Shown piece after piece: positions 14,298 through 21,013 of a stretch of 24,750 nucleotides of DNA. The notes beneath the pieces were generated by a model that searched no databases, was not told the DNA's origin, and saw only the letters and a program-made list of their open reading frames with translations. The stretch's first letter is position 1, and each line of letters starts with the position of its first letter. Source of the DNA: Clostridia bacterium (GTDB taxonomy: Bacteria > Bacillota > Clostridia > Christensenellales > Borkfalkiaceae); contig JAFVOV010000010.1 in NCBI GenBank assembly GCA_017505675.1, forward strand, positions 1 to 24,750. The letters are read 5' to 3'. Both the position numbers and the translations under genes were made by a program.

Positions 14298-14723
14298 ATG
14301 GCAAAGAAAGTTACGGCAATCGTTAAATTGCAACTGCCCGCAGGCAAGGCAACACCCGGTCCGCCCGTAGGTTCAACGTTAGGTCCGCACGGTATTAACA
14401 TTCCGGGATTTACCAAAGAATTTAACGCGAAGACTCAAGATCAGGCTGGTCTTATTATTCCGGTCGTTATGACCATTTATCAAGACCGTTCCTTTACGTT
14501 TATCTTAAAAACTCCGCCGGCACCCGTACTCATTAAAAAGGCGTGCGGTATTGAAAGCGCGAGCGCAGCACCCAACAAGAATAAGGTTGCAAAGATAACC
14601 AAGGCGCAAATTGAAGAAATAGCAAAACTCAAGATGCCTGATTTAAACGCAAATACCCTAGAAAGTGCAATGAGCATGATTGCAGGTACTGCTAGAAGCA
14701 TGGGCGTTGAAGTCGTAGATTAA
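14298..14723 (+). CDS. rplK: 50S ribosomal protein L11
   Basis: 141 residues, exactly the family length. It binds the GTPase-centre rRNA. The N-terminal domain has LQLPAGKATPGPPVGSTLGP with the prolines of the thiostrepton-site helix. The C-terminal domain has DRSFTFILKTPPAPVLIKKA and NKNKVAKITKAQIEEIA. ATG 14298 was chosen for the L11 N-terminus MAKKV and the GGAGG at 14286-14290; an in-frame ATG at 14283 precedes the SD and is unlikely. The PHGINIPGF segment differs slightly from the common QHGVNIMGF. Confidence 0.97.
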   Translation: MAKKVTAIVKLQLPAGKATPGPPVGSTLGPHGINIPGFTKEFNAKTQDQAGLIIPVVMTIYQDRSFTFILKTPPAPVLIKKACGIESASAAPNKNKVAKITKAQIEEIAKLKMPDLNANTLESAMSMIAGTARSMGVEVVD

Positions 14724-14737
14724 GAACATAGTATTAA

Positions 14738-14767
14738 GTGGGAGGGTTTTTAACCCGAAAGTACCAC
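14738..14767 (+). promoter_or_regulatory. Candidate L1-binding autoregulatory hairpin before rplA (copy B)
   Basis: GTGGGA 14738-14743 and GTACCAC 14761-14767 enclose GGGTT/AACCC (14744-14748, 14752-14756), and GAAA forms the 3' internal loop. Layout matches copy A. The rplA SD AGGAGG begins one base after the stem, so a protein bound here would block the ribosome. Confidence 0.65.
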
Positions 14768-14781
14768 AGGAGGTAAATTAA

Positions 14782-15468
14782 ATGAAACACGGAAAAAAAT
14801 ATATAGATAGCGTAAAGGCTATCGAATCAACCAAACTTTATGAAGTTGACGAAGCAATCGGCTTGGTTTTAGATACCGCAAAAGCAAAATTTGATGAAAC
14901 TGTTGAACTTCACGTTCGTTTGGGCGTTGACCCCAAACAGGCTGACCAACAGGTTAGAGGCGTTCTCGTTCTTCCTAACGGTACCGGTAAAGAAGTTAAA
15001 GTTTTAGTTCTTGCTAAAGGTGAAAAGGCAGACCAAGCAAAGGCTGCTGGCGCAGACTTCGTAGGCGCAGAAGAAATGATTCAAAAAATCCAAACGGAAA
15101 ACTGGTTTGATTACGACGTAATCATCACCACCCCTGATATGATGGGTCTTGTTGGACGTATCGGTAAGATTTTAGGACCTAAAGGCTTAATGCCTAACCC
15201 GAAATCCGGCACCGTTACTATGGACGTTGTTAAAGCGATTAAAGATACCAAAGCAGGTAAGGTTGAATACAGACTCGATAAGAACGCTATTATCCACTGC
15301 GCAATCGGTAAAAAGAGTTTCGGTAGCGAAAAACTTAAAGAAAACTACGAAGCGCTTATGGAAGCAATCGTTAAGGCAAAACCTGCTGCTGCAAAAGGTC
15401 AATACGTTAAAAGCGTATCCCTTGCAAGCACTATGGGCCCTGGCGTAAAAATTAACGCTAAAATTTAG
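14782..15468 (+). CDS. rplA: 50S ribosomal protein L1
   Basis: 228 residues, normal length. Builds the L1 stalk and, in many bacteria, represses its own operon. Recognisable parts are GKKYIDSVKAIE, VELHVRLGVDPKQADQQVRG, LPNGTGKEVKVLV, DMMGLVGRIGKILGPKGLMPNPK and GKVEYRLDKNAIIHCAIGK. AGGAGG lies nine bases before the ATG. The stop codon directly abuts the -35 box of the rplJ promoter. Confidence 0.98.
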   Translation: MKHGKKYIDSVKAIESTKLYEVDEAIGLVLDTAKAKFDETVELHVRLGVDPKQADQQVRGVLVLPNGTGKEVKVLVLAKGEKADQAKAAGADFVGAEEMIQKIQTENWFDYDVIITTPDMMGLVGRIGKILGPKGLMPNPKSGTVTMDVVKAIKDTKAGKVEYRLDKNAIIHCAIGKKSFGSEKLKENYEALMEAIVKAKPAAAKGQYVKSVSLASTMGPGVKINAKI

Positions 15469-15497
15469 TTGACAATTATAAAATTTAGTGTTATAAT
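15469..15497 (+). promoter_or_regulatory. Consensus promoter of rplJ-rplL
   Basis: TTGACA 15469-15474 and TATAAT 15492-15497, with a 17-base spacer, are a perfect sigma-A match starting on the base after the rplA stop codon. It lets the stalk proteins be made independently of rplK-rplA. Confidence 0.93.
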
Positions 15498-15516
15498 CTC
15501 AAAGTAAACTAAATAG

Positions 15517-15628
15517 CCAAAGACAGTAGGTGTTAACTTGCTTATCTAAAAGCAGACCAACCGAGGCGGATATTTTATAAGGCTAACTTTATGCCCTTGT
15601 ATTCCGTTTTGGTCTGCAAGGGCTTTTT
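15517..15628 (+). ncRNA. L10 leader with terminator/antiterminator switch
   Basis: The L10 leader signature CCAAAGACAGTAGGTG is at 15517-15532 and CCGAGGC at 15561-15567. GCAGACCA 15552-15559 pairs with TGGTCTGC 15610-15617. A terminator GCCCTTG 15593-15599 / CAAGGGC 15617-15623, followed by TTTTT, crosses it, so only one can form. In this family the L10(L12)4 complex binds the leader and favours termination. Confidence 0.9.
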
Positions 15629-15653
15629 CATTAAATTAAGGAGGTATCAATAG

Positions 15654-16178
15654 ATGTCGGCAAATAGAGATGCTAAAGTACAATTAGTTCAAGACATTAA
15701 GGAAAGAATTCAAAACGCAAAGTCGGTTGTTTTAGTTAAATTCAGCGGTCTTACCGTTGCAGAAGATACCGAACTCCGTCGTGAATTCAGAAAGAACAAC
15801 GTTGAATACAAAGTTTTAAAGAACACTTTGGTTAAACGCGCGTTCAACGATATGGGCGTTACCGATTTTGATGACGATTTAAATGGTCCTACGTCAGTTG
15901 CTTTCGGCGCAGACGAAACGGGCGCATCAAAAGTTATCGTTGAAGCAGCAAAGAAGTATCAAGACAAAGTATCTGTAAAGAGTGCTTTCGTTGATGGTGG
16001 CAAAGTTGACGCTAAAGGCGTTCAAGAACTTGCAAATATGCCCAGCAAAGAACAACTTATTGCAAAGATGCTCGGTTCTATGCAGGCTCCGCTTACCAAT
16101 TTCGTTGGCGTACTTACCGCTATGCCACGCGGTTTAGTAGTTGCGCTTAACGCAATTGCGGAAAAAAAGGCTCAATAA
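15654..16178 (+). CDS. rplJ: 50S ribosomal protein L10
   Basis: 174 residues, base of the L7/L12 stalk. The N-terminal rRNA-binding domain has KSVVLVKFSGLTVAEDTELR and NNVEYKVLKNTLVKRA. The C-terminal helix (about 135-170) that carries the L12 dimers is present, ending LVVALNAIAEKKAQ. AAGGAGG lies nine bases before the ATG. Controlled by the L10 leader in front of it. Confidence 0.97.
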   Translation: MSANRDAKVQLVQDIKERIQNAKSVVLVKFSGLTVAEDTELRREFRKNNVEYKVLKNTLVKRAFNDMGVTDFDDDLNGPTSVAFGADETGASKVIVEAAKKYQDKVSVKSAFVDGGKVDAKGVQELANMPSKEQLIAKMLGSMQAPLTNFVGVLTAMPRGLVVALNAIAEKKAQ

Positions 16179-16255
16179 CACCTTAAAAGTTATTAACAAA
16201 TTAAAAATCTAAAAAAAATTAAAATTATAAAAAAGGATTTATGGAGGATAGAAAA

Positions 16256-16630
16256 ATGGCAGACATTCAAAAAATGTTAGAAGAAGTTAAAGGTATGACG
16301 GTTTTAGAACTTAACGAACTCGTTAAGGCTTTAGAAGAAGAATTCGGCGTTAGCGCTGCTGCTCCCGTAGCAGTTGCTGCTGCTCCCGCTGCTGCTGCAG
16401 ACGCTCCTGCTGCTGAAGAAAAGACCGAATTCAAGGTAGTTCTTAAAGAAGTTGGCGCTAACAAAATCGGCGTTATCAAAGTTATTAAGGACGTTACCGG
16501 TTTGGGCTTGGTTGAATCAAAGGCTCTTGCTGAAAACGGCAAAGTAATTAAAGAAAATGCTTCTAAAGAAGATGCTGACGCTATGATTGCGAAGTTCAAA
16601 GAAGCTGGCGCTACCGTTGTTGCTGAATAA
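16256..16630 (+). CDS. rplL: 50S ribosomal protein L7/L12
   Basis: 124 residues. The N-terminal dimer domain (about 1-35), an Ala/Pro hinge (about 37-56) and the factor-binding C-terminal domain (KTEFKVVLKEVGANKIGVIK onward) are all present. ATG 16256 was chosen for GGAGG nine bases before it; ATG 16241 overlaps that SD. Oddity: the conserved GLGLKEAK of helix alpha-4 reads GLGLVESK, so the lysine equivalent to E. coli Lys65 is valine, and the following PxxxKEGV turn reads GKVIKENA. A terminator follows; rpoB does not. Confidence 0.97.
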   Translation: MADIQKMLEEVKGMTVLELNELVKALEEEFGVSAAAPVAVAAAPAAAADAPAAEEKTEFKVVLKEVGANKIGVIKVIKDVTGLGLVESKALAENGKVIKENASKEDADAMIAKFKEAGATVVAE

Positions 16631-16658
16631 TTATTCAAAAAACAAAGTGTAAAAAAAT

Positions 16659-16700
16659 CAAAGTGAGGCGTTACGGATTTTCCGTAGCGCCCTTTGTTTT
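16659..16700 (+). terminator. Strong terminator after rplL
   Basis: GGCGTTACGGA 16667-16677 pairs with TCCGTAGCGCC 16681-16691 around a TTT loop. An outer CAAAG/CTTTG pair (16659-16663, 16692-16696) extends it, and TTTT plus a second T-run (16705-16710) follow. Confidence 0.95.
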
Positions 16701-16751
16701 ATAGTTTTTTGTAGATTTTATCACAAAAACCGCCTTAAATACAAATTAAAG

Positions 16752-16812
16752 TTACTAATCAGTTTACTTTTATTGACAAGTTAGTAAAAAATAGGTAAAA
16801 TATATTAGTAAC
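16752..16812 (+). promoter_or_regulatory. Promoter of the cyclophilin-like gene with three operator-like repeats
   Basis: TTGACA 16773-16778 and TAAAAT 16796-16801 with a 17-base spacer form a strong promoter. The heptamer TTAGTAA occurs in the spacer (16781-16787) and just after the -10 (16805-16811), and its complement TTACTAA upstream of the -35 (16752-16758). GTTACTAAT 16751-16759 and ATTAGTAAC 16804-16812 are exact inverted repeats. The layout suits a repressor operator. The promoter call is firm; the operator is inference. Confidence 0.7.
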
Positions 16813-16833
16813 AAAATTATTTTGGAGTAATAT

Positions 16834-17706
16834 ATGAAAAGAATGAAAAAAGTGTTCATCAATCTCGTAGCGGTTATGCTTGCGCTTTTTGCTTGCTTTA
16901 ACTTTACCGCTTGCGAAGATATTAAAAAACTAGAACTCAATATTCAGGTTTATGATTACGCAGATAACGGCAGTATGCAAGATTATACGTTAAGCATTGA
17001 CCTTTATCGCCATTTAGCGCCCACTACGGTAGATGCTATCGTTAATTACGTTAAAGAAGGGCATTATGACGGTACGGCTTTTTATAAATTCAAAAACTCT
17101 TCTTACAGTTCGCAAATAATGCTAGGTGATTTAATTGCTAGCGATAATAGCATAGTAAAAGAAAACACCGTTAAACCCGAACTTCCCAAGGGCGAATTTG
17201 AAAAAGGCGGTACTACCGGTTCTAATTTGGTAAACGCAAAAGGCTCGGTAGGTCTTTGGAGAAGTTGGATGAAAGCAGACGGCAGTTATACCACTAGTAG
17301 CACGGCTATGAAGTCTGGTAGGTCAACTTGGTTTATTCCCACAGAAACTATTTCTGCTTATAACGGGTATTTCTGTGTATTCGGTCAATACGATACGGCT
17401 GATGAAAATAACGTTGACGCTTTAGACGCGCTCACCAAGGCGTTTGCAACTAGCACGAATTATGACGAATACGTTATTTACTATACCGGAACTTACGACG
17501 CAACTAAAGCGAATGAAAATTACGGTTTAACTTTCAATATTGCGCTTGCAGAAGATTTTGATAGCAACGCGGTTGAAAATCTTTATAAGTCAGAAGATAC
17601 TGAAAATAAAGCGGGTTTAGTTTGCTATGATTATTATAGCGTATATATTCCCGTAACTGCAAACGGCGCGCTCGCTGCAAAAGTGGTTTCAGCAAAAATA
17701 GTTTAA
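16834..17706 (+). CDS. Lipoprotein with degenerate cyclophilin-type peptidyl-prolyl isomerase domain
   Basis: 290 residues. Signal peptide with KRMKK, a hydrophobic core and a likely lipobox cysteine at 27 (FTAC). The rest follows the cyclophilin order: LYRHLAPTTVDAIVNYVKEGHYDGTAFYKF near residue 50 (pieces like TTVxxxVxxxxxGxYDGTxF), IMLGD, GSVGLWR, STWFIPTE (for xQFFI) and GYFCVFGQYD (for xxVFGxV). The catalytic arginine of FHR is lysine here (FYK), and the domain has insertions, so enzyme activity is doubtful and a folding-factor or binding role is possible. TTTGGAG precedes the ATG. It has its own promoter and a shared terminator. Confidence 0.82.
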   Translation: MKRMKKVFINLVAVMLALFACFNFTACEDIKKLELNIQVYDYADNGSMQDYTLSIDLYRHLAPTTVDAIVNYVKEGHYDGTAFYKFKNSSYSSQIMLGDLIASDNSIVKENTVKPELPKGEFEKGGTTGSNLVNAKGSVGLWRSWMKADGSYTTSSTAMKSGRSTWFIPTETISAYNGYFCVFGQYDTADENNVDALDALTKAFATSTNYDEYVIYYTGTYDATKANENYGLTFNIALAEDFDSNAVENLYKSEDTENKAGLVCYDYYSVYIPVTANGALAAKVVSAKIV

Positions 17707-17719
17707 TAAAAAATTATTC

Positions 17720-17749
17720 AAAAAAGTCGGCTAATCAGCCGACTTTTTT
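17720..17749. terminator. Bidirectional terminator overlapping the end of the minus-strand gene
   Basis: A perfect 13-pair stem, 17720-17732 with 17737-17749 (core GTCGGCT/AGCCGAC, six A-T pairs at the base), loop AATC. It gives a T-run in both directions. It contains the last four codons and stop of the convergent gene. Confidence 0.93.
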
Positions 17750-18678
17750 ATATTACAAATTTTTCCGTTTTCAATCTCAAAAGTAAAATAATTAACCTTA
17801 TATTTATTTTCACCGTTTTTATATATCAGCCCAACTTCTTCAATTTTTCTAAATACGGGCGGTGGCATAACGCCTATAAATTCGCCTAAATATGATGAAA
17901 TTTTATCCAAATTTTCTTTCACGCCTTCGCTTAAATACTCCGCGCCCGTTGAGCCAACAAGCCGTTCTTCAATGAAAACGTAAGGTATTAACATTAACGG
18001 CACTTTACTGCTGTCAAAACCGCTTTTTCTTTCTATTGTGCGCGAAGTTTCTTTCATTGCGCCGTCAATCCATTCCCAACGGGCGGTGATTTTATGCTTA
18101 ACTATATCAGACGGCGTTTCGGTGGTAAAAATACCCCCGTCTAAATTAAAAGAATTTATCGCTCTAGAAAAAACCGTTCTAATTTTATCGTCAAAGTCAA
18201 ATAAATAAAGCATATTAGGCTTTCCGTTCACGTTTACTGCTAAAAGATTTTTGTTGTTGCTTTCCGTTAAAAAAATACTCGCGTCAAAAACGGAAACGTT
18301 TACCGGCTCAATTAAAAAATCTTTTTCCGTTTCAACGGAAATTTTACACCCGTTTTCATTAAATACGGTAACTATAGCGTTAGAAAACTTTTCTTGTCGG
18401 TAAACCTTAAAATCCCCACCTGTTTTTTGTGGCTCAAACTTAATTAAAAATCCGCCTATTAGGTCGGTAACGGTTGCTCGATTAAAAGGGTGTGATAAAA
18501 AATTTTCGTCAAGAATAAAATTAAAAGCGCCGTCTGACGAGCCTAAAGGGCAAACTTCAATAAAAGGTGGTTGGCAGTTTTCTAACCTTAAAGATTTTAC
18601 CGTTTCGGTAATAGAACCGTAATAAATTCCGTTAATTTTTATAATCGCAGGGTAATCTGCTGAAAAATAATAATACAT
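17731..18678 (-). CDS. Conserved-looking hypothetical protein, unknown function
   Basis: 315 residues; no family recognised. It has no signal peptide and no membrane segment. The N-terminal 130 residues read like beta-strand-rich repeats with a sugar-binding or jelly-roll flavour (IKINGIYYGSITETV, PPFIEVCPLG, FLIKFEPQ). The last 140 residues are mixed, with a helix-rich tail (EYLSEGVKENLDKISSYLGEFIG in part). Codon use matches its neighbours, so it is a real gene. There is no Shine-Dalgarno before ATG 18678. The last codons and stop lie inside the terminator stem. It is divergent from a putative regulator gene, which may control it. Confidence 0.75.
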   Translation of the reverse strand: MYYYFSADYPAIIKINGIYYGSITETVKSLRLENCQPPFIEVCPLGSSDGAFNFILDENFLSHPFNRATVTDLIGGFLIKFEPQKTGGDFKVYRQEKFSNAIVTVFNENGCKISVETEKDFLIEPVNVSVFDASIFLTESNNKNLLAVNVNGKPNMLYLFDFDDKIRTVFSRAINSFNLDGGIFTTETPSDIVKHKITARWEWIDGAMKETSRTIERKSGFDSSKVPLMLIPYVFIEERLVGSTGAEYLSEGVKENLDKISSYLGEFIGVMPPPVFRKIEEVGLIYKNGENKYKVNYFTFEIENGKICNIKKSAD

Positions 18679-18684
18679 CTTTAA

Positions 18685-18716
18685 ATTGTATGTATAATTT
18701 TACTTTATTATGTCAA
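18685..18716 (-). promoter_or_regulatory. Weak candidate promoter of the minus-strand hypothetical gene
   Basis: TTGACA (18716-18711) is clear on the minus strand, but -10 candidates are badly spaced: TATACA at 14 bases or TACAAT at 20 bases. Either would start RNA within about 12 bases of the ATG, and no SD is present, so the message may be nearly leaderless. Confidence 0.3.
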
Positions 18717-18756
18717 TAACTCTATCGAACTAAATTATATGAAAGGAGAAACTTTT

Positions 18757-19455
18757 ATGGAAAAAATTTACGGGTATAGAGAAAAGGACGTAATAGGTCT
18801 TGCAGAATTTTTAAAAAACAAAGGAAATATGAATTTAACTGAAGTGTTTTACTCTTACGGAAAAAAGAGTGGCAAGGCAAAAGGAACGGTTAGAAATTTA
18901 TATTACGCGCTTGCAAAAAAGACTAATACCGACGCTGATTTTTGTCAAAAGTATTTTGACGGCAAACCATTATCGGTAAGTAAAATTGTAGAGTTTAACG
19001 GGGAAGAAGAAAAAGAACTTATCAAAAAAATTTTGGTTATGAAAAACGAAGGGTATTCAGTTAGAAGCGCAATAATGGAACTTTCTGATGGTGATGCTAA
19101 AATGGCGCTTCGCTATCAAAACAAGTTTAGAAACGCTATGAAATGTAAGCCACATCTTATTGCTGAAATTATTGCAGAACTTAAAAATGAAGGAAAGAAC
19201 GTCTGCTTTGACGGGGAAAAGAGCGTTGAAGAAGTTGTTTCAGAAAGTCAATTAAAAAGGTTGAAAACGGAAATAAACGGTCTAGTTGGTCAGATTGCAG
19301 AAAGCGTTCGCCGTGAAAACGAATACCTTAAAGATAGAATTATTAGGTTAGAAAGGGAAAATTTGAAACTTTATAATCTTTTATACGGGCAAGAAAAACC
19401 AGATAAGGCATACGAGTTTTTTAAATCCCGCGAGAAGAGAAACGCGCTTAATTAG
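18757..19455 (+). CDS. Putative DNA-binding regulator with two Myb/HTH-like repeats and a coiled coil
   Basis: 232 residues, not firmly recognised. Two similar helical blocks are seen: residues about 8-50 (containing GKAKGTVRNLYYALAK) and about 82-128 (containing GYSVRSAIMELSDGD and ALRYQNKFRNAMK). Both have the spacing of a Myb/SANT or similar three-helix DNA-binding unit. Residues about 170-218 form a heptad-like coiled coil (GLVGQIAESV..., RLERENLKLYNLLYG), suggesting a dimer. There are no membrane segments. ATG 18757 was chosen for AAAGGAG nine bases upstream; an earlier in-frame ATG at 18739 overlaps that SD. The DNA-binding role is inference; similar proteins are seen in spore-forming Clostridia. 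Confidence 0.6.
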   Translation: MEKIYGYREKDVIGLAEFLKNKGNMNLTEVFYSYGKKSGKAKGTVRNLYYALAKKTNTDADFCQKYFDGKPLSVSKIVEFNGEEEKELIKKILVMKNEGYSVRSAIMELSDGDAKMALRYQNKFRNAMKCKPHLIAEIIAELKNEGKNVCFDGEKSVEEVVSESQLKRLKTEINGLVGQIAESVRRENEYLKDRIIRLERENLKLYNLLYGQEKPDKAYEFFKSREKRNALN

Positions 19456-19481
19456 CGGTATTAAAATTTAGTTACAGTTAA

Positions 19482-19510
19482 TTGATTTAAACGGCAAAAA
19501 GTAGTATAAT
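19482..19510 (+). promoter_or_regulatory. Promoter of the oxoamine synthase gene
   Basis: TTGATT 19482-19487 and TATAAT 19505-19510, with a 17-base spacer, lie 35 bases before the start codon. Confidence 0.8.
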
Positions 19511-19545
19511 AGACCTATAAACGAAATAAAGGTAAAAGTTTAATT

Positions 19546-20730
19546 ATGGATTTATTCAAAAAATGTCGTTTAGACCACGTTGACGCGGCAAAAAAAGCGG
19601 GTATTTACCCATATTTCCACCAACTTAACAGCAAACAAGGTCCTGAAGTTATTATGGAAGGGAAAGATATGATTATGATAGGTTCAAATAACTATTTGGG
19701 CTTAACTTCTCATCCTGAAGTAATTGAAGCGGGCGTAAAAGCGCTTGAACGTTACGGCAGTGGCTGTTCTGGCAGTAGGTTTTTAAATGGTACGCTTGAT
19801 TCGCACGTCGCGTTAGAAAAAGAACTTGCAGAATTTTTATGTAAAGAAGACGTAGTTACTTTTTCAACGGGTTTTCAGAGTAATTTAGGTATTATAAGCG
19901 CTATCGCAGGTAGAACTGATTATATTTTTTGCGATAAAGAAAATCACGCCAGCATTTACGACGGTTGCAGATTATCTTTTGCAAGAATGCTCCGTTATAA
20001 CCATTCGGATATGGATGACCTTGAAAGGCAGTTAAAATCTATTGATACCACTAACTCTGGTATTTTAATAGTTACTGACGGCGTTTTCAGTATGGGTGGC
20101 GATATTTGTAAGTTACCACAAATCGTTGCGCTTGCTAAAAAATACGGCGCGCGCGTTATGGTTGACGACGCGCACGGTTTAGGCGTTTTGGGCGAGCACG
20201 GAAGGGGTACTGCAGAATATTTTGGGCTAGAAGACGAAGTTGATATTTATATGGGTACTTTTTCAAAGTCACTAGCAAGTTTGGGCGGTTATATGGCTGC
20301 TAAAAAGGAAGTGTGCGAATACGTTCGCCACGTTTCCCGCCCGTTTATTTTCTGCGCAAGTATAACCCCTGCAAACGTTGCGTGCGCAAGAAAGGCGCTT
20401 GAGATATTAAAGAGAGAGCCTGAAAGGGTAAAAGCGCTCCGCGATATAAGCAATTATATGCGTGATGGTTTAAGGGCGAATAACGTAAATATAATCGCTA
20501 TAGACCAAACGCCTATAATTCCTATCTATACTTATGAAGATGAAAAGGCGTTTACCGCTTGTAAACTGCTTTTTGACCGCGGTGTTTACGTTAATCCCGT
20601 AGTTTCACCAGCAACCCCCGTTGGGCAAGCGTTGCTCCGCACGAGTTATACGGCGACTCACACTACTGAGCAAATGGATAAGGCTATTGATAAAATAGTT
20701 GAAGTTTTGAAAATTCTTGAAATAAAATAA
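19546..20730 (+). CDS. Alpha-oxoamine synthase, serine-palmitoyltransferase-like
   Basis: 394 residues, PLP enzyme of the family that condenses an amino acid with an acyl-CoA. Landmarks: SNNYLGLTSHPEVIEAG, GSGCSGSRFLNGTLDSH, DKENHASIYDG with stacking His134, VDDAHGLG with Asp207 and His210, and the PLP lysine Lys241 in GTFSKSLASLGGYM. RHVSRPFIFCASITPA and PIIPIYTYEDE follow. The full set resembles bacterial serine palmitoyltransferase (Bacteroides type) more closely than BioF or Kbl, from memory of the families. Substrate cannot be proven; KBL (2-amino-3-ketobutyrate CoA ligase) and AONS (8-amino-7-oxononanoate synthase) remain alternatives. No sphingolipid, biotin or threonine genes adjoin it. 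It is monocistronic with its own promoter and terminator. Confidence 0.88.
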   Translation: MDLFKKCRLDHVDAAKKAGIYPYFHQLNSKQGPEVIMEGKDMIMIGSNNYLGLTSHPEVIEAGVKALERYGSGCSGSRFLNGTLDSHVALEKELAEFLCKEDVVTFSTGFQSNLGIISAIAGRTDYIFCDKENHASIYDGCRLSFARMLRYNHSDMDDLERQLKSIDTTNSGILIVTDGVFSMGGDICKLPQIVALAKKYGARVMVDDAHGLGVLGEHGRGTAEYFGLEDEVDIYMGTFSKSLASLGGYMAAKKEVCEYVRHVSRPFIFCASITPANVACARKALEILKREPERVKALRDISNYMRDGLRANNVNIIAIDQTPIIPIYTYEDEKAFTACKLLFDRGVYVNPVVSPATPVGQALLRTSYTATHTTEQMDKAIDKIVEVLKILEIK

Positions 20731-20737
20731 AATTAAA

Positions 20738-20772
20738 CCCGATTACCAAATACGGTAATCGGGTGTTTTTTT
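20738..20772. terminator. Bidirectional terminator between the oxoamine synthase and glycosidase genes
   Basis: CCCGATTACC 20738-20747 pairs perfectly with GGTAATCGGG 20754-20763, followed by TG and seven T. The minus-strand tail is also T-rich, so it can end the glycosidase transcript as well. Confidence 0.93.
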
Positions 20773-20773
20773 A

Positions 20774-21013
20774 CTAGTCTATAGGTGATACTTCAACAAT
20801 AGGTGTTTTAAGTATTCCCATAGGTCTTGTGGTATATTCATAAGCCCAACCTTCATTAGCCGTGCGCCAGTAGTCAGGGCCTATATAGTTGCGTTTTCCG
20901 TCGGCGTCCAAGTTGTGTAAAGCAGAAAAGGTGTTATACCTTGTGCCGTGTAGAATATAAGTAATTGAGTGTTCGCCTTTCTTAACGCCGTTTATATTTA
21001 AAGTAAACGGTGA
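20774..21013 (-). pseudogene. Detached C-terminal part of the glycoside hydrolase (frame -1)
   Basis: Not in the frame of the main gene, but in the -1 frame the minus strand from 21013 to 20777 is open for 79 codons, ending at TAG 20774-20776 with a second stop directly after. It begins SPFTLNINGVKKGEHSITY and includes NTFSALHNLDADGKRNY, IGPDYWRTANEGWAYEY and TTRPMGIL. This is a typical end for large jelly-roll glycosidases, where LHN, GPDYWR and YxxxPxGIL motifs recur. The join is at the TTTT of 21016-21013: reading ...IIAF then SPF continues the fold. It is part of the gene at 20998-23865, not an independent gene, as it has no start codon or RBS. Confidence 0.85.
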
